Assembly (NCBI RefSeq): GCF_030315745.1
Contig: NZ_JASXSH010000007.1
Location: forward strand, 1-64,000
Reading direction: 5' to 3'
DNA: 64,000 nucleotides
DNA from: Gordonia heveisoli
Lineage (GTDB): Bacteria > Actinomycetota > Actinomycetes > Mycobacteriales > Mycobacteriaceae
Made by a program: the position numbers and the translations under genes. Below are positions 30,061-43,633 of the stretch, in pieces (the first letter of the stretch is position 1; each line of letters begins with the position of its first letter). The notes beneath the pieces are model-generated. The model did not search any database, had not been told where the DNA came from, and worked only from the letters and a program-made list of their open reading frames with translations.

Positions 30061-31720
30061 CGTCGTCCGTCGCGGTCGGGGAACATGCCGGCGGGTACGC
30101 CGTTGCCGTCCCAGTTGAGCAGATTGGTGCGGCCGGCCAGGCTGTCCGGTCCGGCCGCGATATCCGAGGTCTGCCGCTGCCGCAACGCGTGGAAGGTCTC
30201 CACCGACACCGGCGCCGGGCGGCCGCTCGCCTCGCCGAAACCGGCCGAGTCGAACATGCCCGGCCCGCCGTCGAAGTCAAGGGAGCAGGCCGTCTCCTCG
30301 AGGTTGTGTGCCTGCTCCAGATGGGCGGTCGGGATAACGTAGCGCTCTTCATATTTCGCGATCGCCATGAGTCGGTACATCTGATAGATCTGTTCCTCGC
30401 TCATCCCGACCGATGCCGGGATTGCGGGATCCGGTTCACGCCCCAGCGTGATGTCGCGCATGTAGGAACGCATGGCGGCCAGCTTGCGCAGCACCCCGTC
30501 GACGATCTCGGTGTCACCGGCGGTGAACAGTTCGGCCAGATACTCGATCGGGATGCGCAGCGCCTCGATGGCTCCGAACAGGTTTCTGTGATTCTCCGCG
30601 TCGTGACCCTGTTCGCTGAGCAGGTCGACGATCGGCGACAGCGGCGGGACGTACCAGACCATCGGCATCGTCCGATATTCGGGATGTAGCGGGAGAGCTA
30701 CCCGGAACTGCTTGGCCAGTGCGTAGATCGGTGACCGGCGCGCCGCATCCAGCCAGTCGTCGGGGATGCCGTCGGCGCGAGCGGCGGCGATCACCTGCGG
30801 ATCGTTCGGGTCGAGCAGGAGGTCCAATTGTGCTTGGTACAGCTGCTTCTCGTCGGGGGTCGACGCCGCGTCGGTGACCGCATCGGCGTCGTAGAGGAAG
30901 ATGCCGAGGTACCGCAGCCGGCCCACGCAGGTCTCCGAACAGACTGTGGGCTGTCCGACCTCGATGCGCGGATAACAGAGGGTGCACTTCTCGGCCTTAC
31001 CCGACTTGTGGTTGAAATAGATCTTCTTGTACGGACATCCGGTGATGCACTGACGCCAGCCCCGGCAGCGGTCTTGGTCGACGAGGACGATGCCGTCCTC
31101 GCTGCGCTTGTAGATCGCACCAGATGGACAGGAGGCCATACAGGATGGATTCAGGCAGTGTTCGCAGATCCGGGGCAGATAGAACATGAAGGTCTGTTCG
31201 AAGCTGAACTTGATCTTCTCGGCCGCCTCCGCCCGCACCTTCGCCACGATCGGGTCGAGATCGCCGTATTGTGGTGCGCCACCCAGATTGTCGTCCCAGT
31301 TGGCCGACCAGCTGACCTTGGTGTCCTCACCGGTGAGCAGCGACTTGGGCCGGGCGACGGGGAAGTCGTCGCCGAGTGGGGCGTCGACGAGGGTCTGATA
31401 GTCGTAGGTCCACGGTTCGTAGTAGTCGTCGATGGTGGGTTGCACCGGGCTGTGGAAGATCGTCAACAGCTTCTGCAGCCGACCACCGGTACGCAGCCGG
31501 AGCTTGCCGCGTTTGTTGAGATGCCAGCCGCCGCGCCACCGTTCCTGATCCTCGTAGCGACGGGGATAGCCCTGTCCCGGTCGGGTCTCCACATTGTTGA
31601 ACCACACGTATTCGGTGCCCGCCCGGTTGGTCCAGGCCTGCTTACAGGTCACCGAACAGGTGTGGCAACCGATGCATTTGTCGAGGTTCATCACCATGCC
31701 GACCTGTGCCATCACCCGCA

Positions 31721-31721
<1 letters not shown>
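30057..31721 (-). CDS. narH: Respiratory nitrate reductase beta subunit (iron-sulfur)
   Basis: 554 residues from the ATG at 31721 (GGAGGTGA upstream); the frame stays open upstream but inside narG. Four Cys clusters are visible: CIGCHTCSVTC, CEHCLNPSCMASC, CRGWRQCITGC (a Trp replaces one Cys, as expected for the 3Fe-4S cluster) and CTLCYPRIEVGQPTVCSETC. These carry electrons from NarI to NarG. Start and narG stop overlap by 1 bp (TGATG). The length is usual for actinobacterial NarH. Confidence 0.98.
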
Positions 31722-35479
<3,758 letters not shown>

Positions 35480-35485
35480 GGGATC

Positions 35486-35503
35486 ACCATACGAGTACGT
35501 ATG
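35486..35503 (-). promoter_or_regulatory. Possible narG promoter/operator overlap
   Basis: The inverted repeat CATACG-agta-CGTATG (35488-35503) lies 9-24 bp upstream of the narG start and overlaps a possible -10 box TATGGT (minus strand, 35486-35491). With a -10 there, transcription would start near the ATG, giving a leaderless mRNA. A regulator bound at the repeat would block it. Inference. Confidence 0.4.
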
Positions 35504-35625
35504 CGCATTCGTGTGGCCAATCGGCCAACGCGGGCCCAACGACTCATGGTGACCCGGGGTGCGGCGCGGTGATCCGGCGAGGCGTACCTCGCTCGAGATC
35601 GGCCGCAGCGGCCTACGATGACGCG

Positions 35626-36729
35626 ATGGCGGTGGTCGTCGAGAATCGCTCCGTCCGGTGGATACCTCATGCCCGCCCGGTCCAGTTCACCTTCGTGATG
35701 GCGACCGGGATCGTCTCGACGGCGCTCGACGACACCGGTGCGAGCCGGCTATCGCTGATCCTGTTTTGGCTGGCGCTCTTCGGCTTCGCCGTGCTGGCGA
35801 TCGGGAACCTGTGGTGGATGATCGGACGTCGCGCCGTGCTGACCGAGCTGCGGGCCGCCGGGTTCACCGCCCTCGCTCTCACCGCGGCCGCCGGAGTGCT
35901 CGGGGCGCACTGCGCGGCACTGGAAGTGGAGTGGGCGGCGACAATTTTCGCGGTCATCGCGGTGGTGTCGTGGGTGGTGCTCGGCTATGGGGTCATCGTC
36001 ATCGCGATGATGGCTGTCGGCGACGGGACCGAGTCGGCGTCGCGAGTGTCGGGACTGGCGCGCGTCGACGGCACCTGGTTCCTCTGGGTGGTCGCCACCC
36101 AGTCGGTGGCGGTGTCCTCGGCGGCGGTCGCGCAATCCGCGGAGCTGCATGCGGCGGCGGTCCTGGCCGCACTGTGCTGGTGCGTCGGCCTGTTGCAGCT
36201 GGTCATCGTCGGCGCGCTGGTGGCGGCGCGGCTGCTGACCGTGCCGCTGCGTCGCACCGACGAGGTGGCGCCCTACTGGGTCTTCATGGGCTCGAGCGCG
36301 ATCTCGGTGCTGGCCGGTGCGGAAGTACTCGGCCTCGGCGACCAGCAGCGGTTACTCGACCCCGACGTGGTGGGCAGCGTGTGCATGGCGATGTGGTCGT
36401 TCGCCACCTGGTTGCTGCCGCTGCTCGTCGCCCTGATGATCTGGCATGCGGCCGACGCGGACAACCGGCGATTCCGGACGCCGCTGTGGTCGATGGTCTT
36501 CCCGATCGGCATGTACGGCGAAGCCAGTCGTCAGCTGGGACACATCCGCGGCACGCGGTGGCTGGAAACGGTTGGCATGTGGGAGTCGTGGGCCGCGTTC
36601 GCGGTCTGGATGCTGGTGTTCGTCGGGATGCTGGGCTGGTGGGTGCGGTGGTGTGCGGACGCGCGTCGGCGATTTCGTGCGGGGAGGGATCGGGCCGGGT
36701 GGGTTCGCGTCAGTGGGCGAGAACGGTGA
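35626..36729 (+). CDS. SLAC1/TehA-type (TDT family) membrane transporter
   Basis: 367 residues and about ten membrane helices. RPVQFTFVMATGIVST at the N-terminus is the typical first-helix motif of the tellurite-resistance/dicarboxylate transporter family. A candidate -10 (TACGAT, 35614-35619) places the transcript start at this ATG, suggesting a leaderless mRNA; a GTG at 35569 is an alternative start. Family members conduct anions (including nitrate in plant SLAC1), dicarboxylates, sulfite or tellurite-linked substrates. Divergence from narG suggests an anion link, which is inference. Its last 20 bp overlap the convergent cupin gene. Confidence 0.85.
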   Translation: MAVVVENRSVRWIPHARPVQFTFVMATGIVSTALDDTGASRLSLILFWLALFGFAVLAIGNLWWMIGRRAVLTELRAAGFTALALTAAAGVLGAHCAALEVEWAATIFAVIAVVSWVVLGYGVIVIAMMAVGDGTESASRVSGLARVDGTWFLWVVATQSVAVSSAAVAQSAELHAAAVLAALCWCVGLLQLVIVGALVAARLLTVPLRRTDEVAPYWVFMGSSAISVLAGAEVLGLGDQQRLLDPDVVGSVCMAMWSFATWLLPLLVALMIWHAADADNRRFRTPLWSMVFPIGMYGEASRQLGHIRGTRWLETVGMWESWAAFAVWMLVFVGMLGWWVRWCADARRRFRAGRDRAGWVRVSGRER

Positions 36730-37039
36730 GCAGGACGGCCGAATCCGACAACGCGGTGAGCCCGTGCCGGGCGTCGGGGATGGTGACCAGATCGCCGGCG
36801 ACCCCCTCCCAGGTATCGGAGCCTGCGGTGATCGTGACGTGACCGCGGAGCACCTGCAGCGTCGCCTCGGGTGGGCTGTCGTGCTCGGACAGGGATGTGC
36901 CGTCGGTCAGCGCGATCACCGTCTGGCGCAGATGCCGGGCGGAACTGCCGTGCAGCGTGCGTGCGGCTCGTCCACTGTGTGCGGTACGGGCGTCGTTGAT
37001 CAGGGCGTCGACCAGGTCGGGCAGGCGGGTGGTGTCCAT
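36710..37039 (-). CDS. Single-domain cupin protein
   Basis: 109 residues. The cupin barrel is seen in LSEHDSPPEATLQVLRGHVT and GDLVTIPDARHGL. The canonical second His of motif 1 is missing (H-D-S-P-P-E), so metal binding is uncertain. The N-terminal helix (LVDALINDARTAHSGRAART) is outside the barrel. It could be a small enzyme, a sensor or a structural cupin. It converges with the transporter gene, with a 20-bp overlap. Confidence 0.75.
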   Translation of the reverse strand: MDTTRLPDLVDALINDARTAHSGRAARTLHGSSARHLRQTVIALTDGTSLSEHDSPPEATLQVLRGHVTITAGSDTWEGVAGDLVTIPDARHGLTALSDSAVLLTVLAH

Positions 37040-37145
37040 GCCTACAGCTTCGCACCGCGGGCCGGGGTGCGCCGGGGATTTCGGTGCCCGGCAGACGCAC
37101 TCGCCACCGGCGGCTCGGGTGCGGAGCGTCGGCCTCGGCCCCGGG

Positions 37146-37727
37146 TTACTCGGTTTCGGCCTCGAGGTCGGTGCGGGGCGCTGCCGGGGCGGGCGTCGCC
37201 GGGCCGTGGTCGAGAGCTGTGTTCGGCGGTGTGCGCAGGGGTGGTGAGACCAGGGGAGTCGGGGTGCGTAGGGGTGTACGCGCGATCAGGCCGCCGACGT
37301 CGATCGCGGAAACCGGTGTGCCGGTCAGCAATTGCCCGACAACGGCGTCCAGCTCCCCGGCCCAGGCTTGCACCGGGGTCAGCAGATCAGCGGGCCGATT
37401 CGGACCCAGCGCCGACAATCCCGGCAGCCGGCCGCAGACCTCATGCGCGGCGAGTTCGATGCGTACGCGCGCGTCGATGAAATAGGCGTCGGCGGCGGGT
37501 GCTGCGGACAGCGCGGCCGTCGTGTCCCGGATACGGCGGAACAACCGTTCCTCGGGGGTGTGGCCGAGGCCCCATCCGTACGGGGCGTCGGCCGCCTGCC
37601 CGGGAGCGAACTCGCGCGCCTGCCGGGCCTGCTGACGTGAGGACCGCAACAGCTTCACCCCGAACACGACGACAGCGATCACCAGCGCCAGGAGGACGAC
37701 GAGCAGGGGCAGGATCAGGATCTTCAT
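37146..37727 (-). CDS. Membrane-anchored protein of a YdjGHI-like module (YdjH position)
   Basis: 193 residues: an N-terminal membrane helix (ILILPLLVVLLALVIAVVVF), a basic linker (RSSRQQARQAR), a helical region (PEERLFRRIRDTTAAL onward) and a Pro/Thr-rich C-terminus. It overlaps the zinc-ribbon gene by 4 bp (ATGA), so the two are translationally coupled. No family is recognised by sequence; the role is inferred from position in the three-gene set (SPFH, zinc ribbon, small membrane protein). Confidence 0.65.
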   Translation of the reverse strand: MKILILPLLVVLLALVIAVVVFGVKLLRSSRQQARQAREFAPGQAADAPYGWGLGHTPEERLFRRIRDTTAALSAAPAADAYFIDARVRIELAAHEVCGRLPGLSALGPNRPADLLTPVQAWAGELDAVVGQLLTGTPVSAIDVGGLIARTPLRTPTPLVSPPLRTPPNTALDHGPATPAPAAPRTDLEAETE

Positions 37728-39046
37728 TGCGACATCCGATACGCGACGACGACGAGGGCGATGAGAGTGAGGACGGTGATGACGGCCGCGGCGATCTTGA
37801 CCGCGCTGTAGGGGCGGTCGCCCTGCACCTCACCGGTGACCCCGTTGATGTACACCTGGAACGGCTTGCCGCCGTAGACGACAGTCAACAACCAGATGGG
37901 CATCAACAGGTAGCGGAACCGCAGCGGGTCGAAGCTCGACGTCGAGGACGCGATCCGCTGGTGATCGCCGCCGATGTCACGCCGGATCGTGTGTTCGATC
38001 GTCGGGTCGATCTCCTCGCGACGCGCGATGCCGAAACCGTCCTCGGGTCCGACGTCGTAGGTGCGCGCGAGGTGTCCGGCGAGATATTCACCGGTGAACG
38101 GCTGCGCCCGGTCGATCGGCCACGGCTTGAGCTGTTCGACGCGTTCGGGGTCGACGCCGGTGTTCACCAATGCGGGGACATCGCGGAAGTCGTCGACGAC
38201 GCGCCCGCTGGCCGAACGCCAGCGAATGCGGGTTTCGGTGTGCTGGTTGTCGCCGGAACCGACGGTGACGGTGTAGTTGTCGCCACGCTGCCCGTGATAG
38301 TCGGTGTATGCGGTCGCGCTGTAGGCGAAGAAGGAGAAGTACACGCTGGAGAAGGAGCCGAACTGGCGATACTTCTTGAACTCCGACGGCGCGAACCAGC
38401 GCGAGTTGATCCAGGCCTCGATATTGGCCCGGGCCTGATCGTCGCCCACCCCGAAGGGCACCACCCCGTCCACCGGGATGGTCTCGGGTGCCTGGTGGAC
38501 ATCGTCGCGCTGGATGGAACTCGCGCAGTACGGGCAGCGGGTCGCGGTGAGCGTGCCGGTGAACACCGTGCGCCCGCCGCAATTCTGACAGATGACCTCG
38601 TGTTCGTCGGCTGCCGCGGGATCGTCGCGGGACAGCAGTCCGCGCGGGGTGGCGAGTGCGGCGACGCGGGGATCGCGCAGGTCGTGCTCGCCGACCTGTC
38701 GGCGGGGATCGCGTTCGATGGGCCGGGAACTGTTGCAGCTGGGGCACCGCAGGGCTCCCGACACCGGGTCGAACTCCAGGCCGTCTCCGCAGTTCGCGCA
38801 CGGAAAGGTGCGGGTCTTCTCGGTGACGTGATACTGCCCGGGGCGCTGGTCGGGATCGGCTGGATCCGGTGGTGACGGCACCGCGGCACGGGGCGGCACC
38901 ACATGCGGCGGGCGGGCCGAACCCGGGGGCGACTGATCCTGGGATTGCGGCCCCAGCGGTGGCGGACCAGGCGGCGGCGGACCAGGCTGTGCCGGACCCG
39001 GCCGTGCCGGATCTGGAAGGGGCGGCGGGAGGTGTGGTGTGTTCAT
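37724..39046 (-). CDS. Zinc-ribbon membrane protein, YdjG-like
   Basis: 440 residues. The N-terminal ~70 are Pro/Gly-rich and disordered. Two zinc ribbons follow: CANC...CPSC (~83-103) and CQNC...CPYC (~153-175). The central domain (INSRWFAPSEFKKYRQFGSF, then YSATAYTDYHGQ) and the C-terminal membrane helix (AAVITVLTLIALVVVAYRM) match the TFIIB-like zinc-ribbon family of which Bacillus subtilis YdjG is a member. Gene order with an SPFH protein upstream and a small membrane protein downstream mirrors ydjGHI, where the proteins act at the membrane with PspA. No PspA gene is seen here. Confidence 0.8.
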   Translation of the reverse strand: MNTPHLPPPLPDPARPGPAQPGPPPPGPPPLGPQSQDQSPPGSARPPHVVPPRAAVPSPPDPADPDQRPGQYHVTEKTRTFPCANCGDGLEFDPVSGALRCPSCNSSRPIERDPRRQVGEHDLRDPRVAALATPRGLLSRDDPAAADEHEVICQNCGGRTVFTGTLTATRCPYCASSIQRDDVHQAPETIPVDGVVPFGVGDDQARANIEAWINSRWFAPSEFKKYRQFGSFSSVYFSFFAYSATAYTDYHGQRGDNYTVTVGSGDNQHTETRIRWRSASGRVVDDFRDVPALVNTGVDPERVEQLKPWPIDRAQPFTGEYLAGHLARTYDVGPEDGFGIARREEIDPTIEHTIRRDIGGDHQRIASSTSSFDPLRFRYLLMPIWLLTVVYGGKPFQVYINGVTGEVQGDRPYSAVKIAAAVITVLTLIALVVVAYRMSQ

Positions 39047-39068
39047 CGCGACGGCCGGCTCACGTCGG

Positions 39069-40229
39069 TCAGGCGCCGGGCCGGGGCGGCAGCGGCGGCG
39101 GCGAGCTGAACAGGCCGGTCAGGGCGGGCACCTGCCCGGCGGCAGACCATTCGGCCATACCCGCGGACCAGACCAATGTCGCCGGGGTCAGGGTGCCCGC
39201 GGCGACGAAGGACTGCAACTGCGCGACGGTGAACGGTCCGCCCGCCTGACCGTTCTGGTCGACGTGGTAGGTCACCGCGCCCGGCAGCGGCGGGGGAGCC
39301 GCGGCCGGCGCCGGGGCCTGCTGCTGCGGTTGCGCCGATTGCGGTGCGCCCGCGACCATGCCGCCCATCTGCTGGCCGAATGCCATCCCCATACCCGCAC
39401 CGAGGAAGTCCCCGACGCTGCTGCCGCCGGGGTTGGCGGCGCCGGCGACCATCGCCTCGCCGAGCTTGCCCTGTTGGTAGCGCTGCATATCGTCGACCTG
39501 GTTGAGGAACCCCTGCTCCTCGACACCGCGCGCGACGCCGCGGGTGATGGCGGCGGTGATCTCGTCGGGTAGCGACACGTTGAGCAGGATGTCGTCGATG
39601 GCCAGGCCGTACTCGTCGTCGACCCGGTCGGCGACGAAGTCGCGCAGCCGGGCCGACAGTTCGCCGACCCGTCCCTGCAGATCCAGCACACCGACCTTGG
39701 TCTCGATGACCATGTCGGCGAAGGCCTGGGAGATGATGCGGCGCAACAGTTCGGCGATCTCGTCGACCTGCACGGTGCTGTCGGTGCCGATGATCTGACG
39801 CAGGAAGATCTCCGGATCGGCGACACGGACCACGCACATGCCGTTGGCGCGCACGTGCACGAGTTTGAAATCAGGGTCGCGGATCGTGATCGGATTGGGT
39901 GTGCCCCAGCGCAGTTCGGTGACCGGTCGGGTGTTGATGAAGTAGACCTCGCTGCGGAACGGGCTGTTGAAGCCGTGCTTCCAGCCCTGCAGCGTCGACA
40001 TGATCGGCAGCGCCTCGGTGGTCAGCTGATAGTTGCCGGGGCCGAACTGATCGGCGATCTGCCCGCGATAGACGAAGACCGCACGCTGACCCTCGCGGAC
40101 GATGAGCTGGGCGCCGTTCTTGATCTCGTTCTGATAGCGCGGGAACCGCCAGGCCAGGGTTGTGCGGGAATCATCGAACCATTCGATGATGTCGACGAGT
40201 TCGCCCTTGAGTTTGGAGATCACACCCAT
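39069..40229 (-). CDS. SPFH-domain protein with C-terminal GYF_2-like domain, YdjI-like
   Basis: 386 residues. The SPFH/band-7-like core runs to ~285: IEWFDDSRTTLAWRFPRYQN at the start, FNSPFRSEVYFINTRPVTEL, and LAIDDILLNVSLPDEITAAI. A Gln/Ala/Pro linker (~305-330) leads to a GYF_2-type domain (GGPFTVAQLQSFVAAGTLTP...LVWSAGM). It lies 22 bp upstream of the zinc-ribbon gene on the same strand. The family (formerly called virion core protein-like) includes B. subtilis YdjI, which recruits PspA to the membrane; here the role is inferred. Confidence 0.85.
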   Translation of the reverse strand: MGVISKLKGELVDIIEWFDDSRTTLAWRFPRYQNEIKNGAQLIVREGQRAVFVYRGQIADQFGPGNYQLTTEALPIMSTLQGWKHGFNSPFRSEVYFINTRPVTELRWGTPNPITIRDPDFKLVHVRANGMCVVRVADPEIFLRQIIGTDSTVQVDEIAELLRRIISQAFADMVIETKVGVLDLQGRVGELSARLRDFVADRVDDEYGLAIDDILLNVSLPDEITAAITRGVARGVEEQGFLNQVDDMQRYQQGKLGEAMVAGAANPGGSSVGDFLGAGMGMAFGQQMGGMVAGAPQSAQPQQQAPAPAAAPPPLPGAVTYHVDQNGQAGGPFTVAQLQSFVAAGTLTPATLVWSAGMAEWSAAGQVPALTGLFSSPPPLPPRPGA

Positions 40230-40404
40230 GGTTGCGCGGTCCTGTCCTCGATTCGGTCACTGCCTCTGCATGGTGAGCGTATGCGGGCCCGACGACCGGC
40301 GCATCAACCTCGTCACACCAACGACCGACGGGCGGGCGCGGTTCCGCCGTCGCCAACGTTTCACCCTCATCGCACGATGAGCGACGCGCGCGAGACACGT
40401 GGAT

Positions 40405-40410
40405 TAGGTT
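40405..40410 (+). promoter_or_regulatory. Candidate -10 box for a leaderless EthD-domain transcript
   Basis: TAGGTT lies 9 bp before the ATG at 40420, which would put the transcript start at or next to the start codon. No good -35 is visible. Inference from spacing. Confidence 0.35.
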
Positions 40411-40419
40411 CGGTGGATC

Positions 40420-41085
40420 ATGGACTCGAAGATCATGGTCGCCACCTGGGGCGCCACCGCATCATTGTCCGATCCGGCCGTCGTCGTCGCGCTGCGTGAC
40501 GCGGGTGCGCGCCGCGTGCAGCTCAACATCTCCGACGCCACCGTCGCGGGCGGGCTGCGGATCAGCGAACTCGATCCACCGATCGAAGCGGTGGTCAGCG
40601 TCTGGACGTCCCGGCCCGACGCCGCGGTGGCAGTGCTGGCCGCCCGCGCCGAACGCGTGGCCGCCTGGGAGGTCACGACCCGCGCGCCGCTCGACCCGGC
40701 GCTTCCCGCCGACGGGACCCGGGTCGACGCACTCGCCAACCTGGCCTTCTTGCGCAGGCCGGCCGATCTCCCGCGCACCGAATGGCTACGCATCTGGTTA
40801 GAGGATCACACGCGGGTGGCCATCGAGACCCAGGCGACCTTCGGCTACCACCAGAACATCGTCGAGCGTGCGCTCACCCCCGACACCCCGACAGTGGACG
40901 CGATCGTCGAGGAACTGTTCCCGATGGCCGCCATCGGCGATGTGCACGCCTTCTACGGCAGCGGCGGTGATCCGCTCGAATTGGAGTCTCGGATCAGTCG
41001 GATGCTGGCCAGCGTCGCGCGATTCGGTGCCGACCGCGACCTCGACGTGGTGCCGACCTCGCGCTTCGATGTGAAGCTGACCTGA
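40420..41085 (+). CDS. EthD-domain protein
   Basis: 221 residues. SKIMVATWGATASLSDPAVV at the N-terminus and THLVR-like continuation are weak, but the central ETQATFGYHQNIVERALTP with a late EELFPMAAIGDVHAFYGSGG fits the EthD/dimeric alpha-beta-barrel proteins of Actinobacteria. Two related ferredoxin-like halves are likely. The function of such proteins is usually unknown. It lies alone between the SPFH module and the rpsH leader. Confidence 0.7.
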   Translation: MDSKIMVATWGATASLSDPAVVVALRDAGARRVQLNISDATVAGGLRISELDPPIEAVVSVWTSRPDAAVAVLAARAERVAAWEVTTRAPLDPALPADGTRVDALANLAFLRRPADLPRTEWLRIWLEDHTRVAIETQATFGYHQNIVERALTPDTPTVDAIVEELFPMAAIGDVHAFYGSGGDPLELESRISRMLASVARFGADRDLDVVPTSRFDVKLT

Positions 41086-41396
41086 CTCCAGCGCGATCGC
41101 GACGGAAGAGAAGCTCAGGCCTGGCCGCCGGGCGCGGTTGCCCGCCGACCGCACGGATTTGGGTCTGGCCAGCGAATTCTCTACACTAGAGCGGTTGCCT
41201 GTGCTCCTTGGCCATGGCCGGAGCCGTCGCATCCATAACTGAATAGTCGTCGGTGCCGGTGAAAAACCAAGGGCATCGGCGGCGAGAACCTTATGAAAAC
41301 CATCCACTTCGTGGAAGGCCCACCGCAGGTCAGAGGTGAATTTTCCTCACGTTTGCGCTGTATGGGAACCGCTACGAGAAAGGTTGACGGTCAACC
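41086..41396. promoter_or_regulatory. Promoter and long leader of the distal spc operon
   Basis: This 311-bp region holds a promoter (TTGGGT 41159-41164, 17-bp spacer, TACACT 41182-41187) and a ~200-base leader before rpsH. The leader contains a small hairpin, TCCAC-ttc-GTGGA near 41310, and other GC-rich inverted segments. The promoter and the GGTTGCCTG just after it resemble those upstream of rplN. Confidence 0.75.
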
Positions 41397-41795
41397 ATGA
41401 CCATGACTGATCCGATCGCAGACTTCTTGACACGTCTGCGTAACGCCAACTCGGCGTACCACGACGAGGTGACCCTGCCGTCGTCGAAGATCAAGGTGAA
41501 CATCGCCGAGATCCTCAAGCGCGAGGGTTACATCACCGACTTCCGCGTCGAAGACGCCGAGGTCGGCAAGAATCTCGTCGTCTCCCTGAAGTACGGCCCG
41601 AGCCGGGAGCGCAGCATCGCTGGTCTGCGACGCGTCTCCAAGCCGGGTCTGCGGGTGTACGCGAAGTCCACCAACCTGCCCAAGGTCCTGGGCGGCCTCG
41701 GCGTGGCCATCATCTCCACGTCGTCCGGTCTGCTCACCGATCGTCAGGCAGCCAACCAGGGCGTGGGCGGCGAAGTCCTCGCCTACGTCTGGTGA
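41397..41795 (+). CDS. rpsH: 30S ribosomal protein S8
   Basis: 132 residues with the S8 signatures [20 protein letters not shown] and the C-terminal [20 protein letters not shown]. It binds 16S rRNA helix 21 and in many bacteria also represses spc operon translation. It is the first gene of the distal half of the split spc operon, with its own promoter. Confidence 0.99.
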   Translation: MTMTDPIADFLTRLRNANSAYHDEVTLPSSKIKVNIAEILKREGYITDFRVEDAEVGKNLVVSLKYGPSRERSIAGLRRVSKPGLRVYAKSTNLPKVLGGLGVAIISTSSGLLTDRQAANQGVGGEVLAYVW

Positions 41796-41809
41796 GGAAG
41801 GGGTAGACA

Positions 41810-42346
41810 ATGTCGCGTATCGGTAAGAACCCCATCGAGATCCCCGCTGGTGTCGACGTCTCCGTCGATGGCCAGGACGTGCGGGTCAAGGGCCCCAAGG
41901 GTGAGCTCTCGCTCACCGTGTCGGAGCCGATCACGGTTGCCACGGAGGACAACTCCTTGGTCGTGACCCGGCCCAACGACGAGCGTCGTAGCCGTGCACT
42001 GCACGGCCTGAGCCGCTCGCTTATCAACAACCTGGTCATCGGTGTCACGCAGGGCTACACCACCAAGATGGAAATCTACGGTGTCGGCTACCGCGTGCAG
42101 GCCAAGGGTAAGGACCTCGAGTTCGCCCTCGGCTACAGCCATCCCGTGCCGATCGAGGCTCCCGAAGGCATCACCTTCGCCGTGGAGTCCCCGACCAAGT
42201 TCTCGGTCTCGGGTATCGACAAGCAGCAAGTCGGCCAGATCTCGGCGAACATCCGCCGCCTGCGTCGTCCGGACCCCTACAAGGGCAAGGGCATTCGCTA
42301 CGAGGGTGAGCAGATCCGTCGCAAGGTCGGAAAGACGGGTAAGTAA
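41810..42346 (+). CDS. rplF: 50S ribosomal protein L6
   Basis: 178 residues. The two-fold L6 domain is seen in [17 protein letters not shown] and the C-terminal [19 protein letters not shown]. Near the factor-binding site of the 50S subunit. The start follows AGGAAGGGG; spacing to rpsH is 14 bp. Confidence 0.99.
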   Translation: MSRIGKNPIEIPAGVDVSVDGQDVRVKGPKGELSLTVSEPITVATEDNSLVVTRPNDERRSRALHGLSRSLINNLVIGVTQGYTTKMEIYGVGYRVQAKGKDLEFALGYSHPVPIEAPEGITFAVESPTKFSVSGIDKQQVGQISANIRRLRRPDPYKGKGIRYEGEQIRRKVGKTGK

Positions 42347-42349
42347 GCC

Positions 42350-42754
42350 ATGAGTGATACAGCAACCAAGAACGTGCGCAAGCCGGTCGGCAAGGACGTC
42401 TCCACGCGTCGCCGCACCGCGACCGGTAACCGTCACTTCCGTCTGCGCAAGAAGGTCAGCGGCACGCCCGAGCGTCCCCGTCTGGCCGTCAAGCGCAGCA
42501 GCCGGCACATCCACGTGCAGCTGATCGACGACCTGGCCGGCAAGACGCTGGCCGCCGCGTCGACGATCGAGGCCGACGTGCGCGCCGCAGGTGGCGACAA
42601 GTCCGCGCAGGCGCGCAAGGTCGGCGAGCTGATCGCCGCCCGCGCCAAGGCAGCCGGTGTCGAGGCCGTCGTGTTCGACCGTGGTGGCAAGGACTACCAC
42701 GGCCGTATCGCCGCGCTGGCCGATGCCGCCCGCGAGGGAGGCCTGGCCTTCTGA
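42350..42754 (+). CDS. rplR: 50S ribosomal protein L18
   Basis: 134 residues: basic N-terminus, [20 protein letters not shown], and [15 protein letters not shown] region ending [16 protein letters not shown] 5S rRNA-binding protein. It lies 3 bp after rplF. Confidence 0.99.
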   Translation: MSDTATKNVRKPVGKDVSTRRRTATGNRHFRLRKKVSGTPERPRLAVKRSSRHIHVQLIDDLAGKTLAAASTIEADVRAAGGDKSAQARKVGELIAARAKAAGVEAVVFDRGGKDYHGRIAALADAAREGGLAF

Positions 42755-42800
42755 TGAGCACCAACACGATTTACACCCATATGACCGGAGGGAACCTCTG

Positions 42801-43445
42801 ATGCCCGGACGTCAGCGTGACGGCGGAAACGGACCCGCCGGTAACGACAACAGCAACGCCAACAACAGCGGCGACCGTCGCGGAGGACGCGGCGACCGTC
42901 GCGATCGTGGCGGCCGCGACCGCGACCAGGATCGCAACCAGCTCGAGCGCGTGGTCACCATCAACCGCGTGTCGAAGGTGGTCAAGGGTGGACGTCGGTT
43001 CTCCTTCACCGCCCTCGTGGTCGTCGGTGACGGCCAGGGCATGGTCGGCGTCGGATACGGCAAGGCCAAGGAAGTTCCGGCGGCCATTCAGAAGGGTGTC
43101 GAAGAGGCTCGCAAGAACTTCTTCCGCGTCCCGCTGATCGGCGGCACCGTGACCCACCCGGTTCAGGGTGAGGCTGCGGCAGGCGTCGTGATGCTGCGTC
43201 CGGCCAGCCCCGGTACCGGTGTCATCGCCGGTGGCGCGGTGCGTGCCGTGCTGGAATGCGCGGGCGTCCACGACGTCCTCGCCAAGAGCCTCGGCAGCGA
43301 CAACGCGATCAACGTGGTGCACGCCACGGTGGCCGCGCTGAAGATGCTGCAGCGTCCCGAAGAGGTCGCCGCACGTCGTGGTCTGCCGATCGAGGATGTC
43401 GCTCCCGCCGGTATGCTGCGGGCGCGCGCGGGTCAAGGAGCGTAA
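42801..43445 (+). CDS. rpsE: 30S ribosomal protein S5
   Basis: 214 residues from the ATG at 42801 (GGAGGG upstream); an earlier in-frame start at 42657 lies inside rplR and is rejected. S5 motifs are [20 protein letters not shown] and [20 protein letters not shown]. The first ~45 residues are an Asn/Gly/Arg/Asp-rich extension ([19 protein letters not shown]) longer than in E. coli and presumably disordered. S5 helps decoding accuracy. Confidence 0.99.
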   Translation: MPGRQRDGGNGPAGNDNSNANNSGDRRGGRGDRRDRGGRDRDQDRNQLERVVTINRVSKVVKGGRRFSFTALVVVGDGQGMVGVGYGKAKEVPAAIQKGVEEARKNFFRVPLIGGTVTHPVQGEAAAGVVMLRPASPGTGVIAGGAVRAVLECAGVHDVLAKSLGSDNAINVVHATVAALKMLQRPEEVAARRGLPIEDVAPAGMLRARAGQGA

Positions 43446-43450
43446 CGACC

Positions 43451-43633
43451 ATGGCAGAACTGAAGATCACCCAGGTCAAGGGCACCGTCGGTACCAAGCA
43501 GAACCAGCGTGACAGCCTGCGGACCCTCGGCCTGAAGGGTATTCGCAAGTCGGTCACCCGCGAGGACAACGCGGTCAACCGCGGCCTCATCAATGTGGTG
43601 CGGCACCTCGTGACAGTCGAAGAGGTTAAGTAA
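43451..43633 (+). CDS. rpmD: 50S ribosomal protein L30
   Basis: 60 residues, the usual short form ([20 protein letters not shown], then [11 protein letters not shown]). The start at 43451 lies 5 bp after rpsE; the longer open frame upstream (from 43256) is inside rpsE. Its TAA overlaps the rplO start by 1 bp. Confidence 0.99.
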   Translation: MAELKITQVKGTVGTKQNQRDSLRTLGLKGIRKSVTREDNAVNRGLINVVRHLVTVEEVK

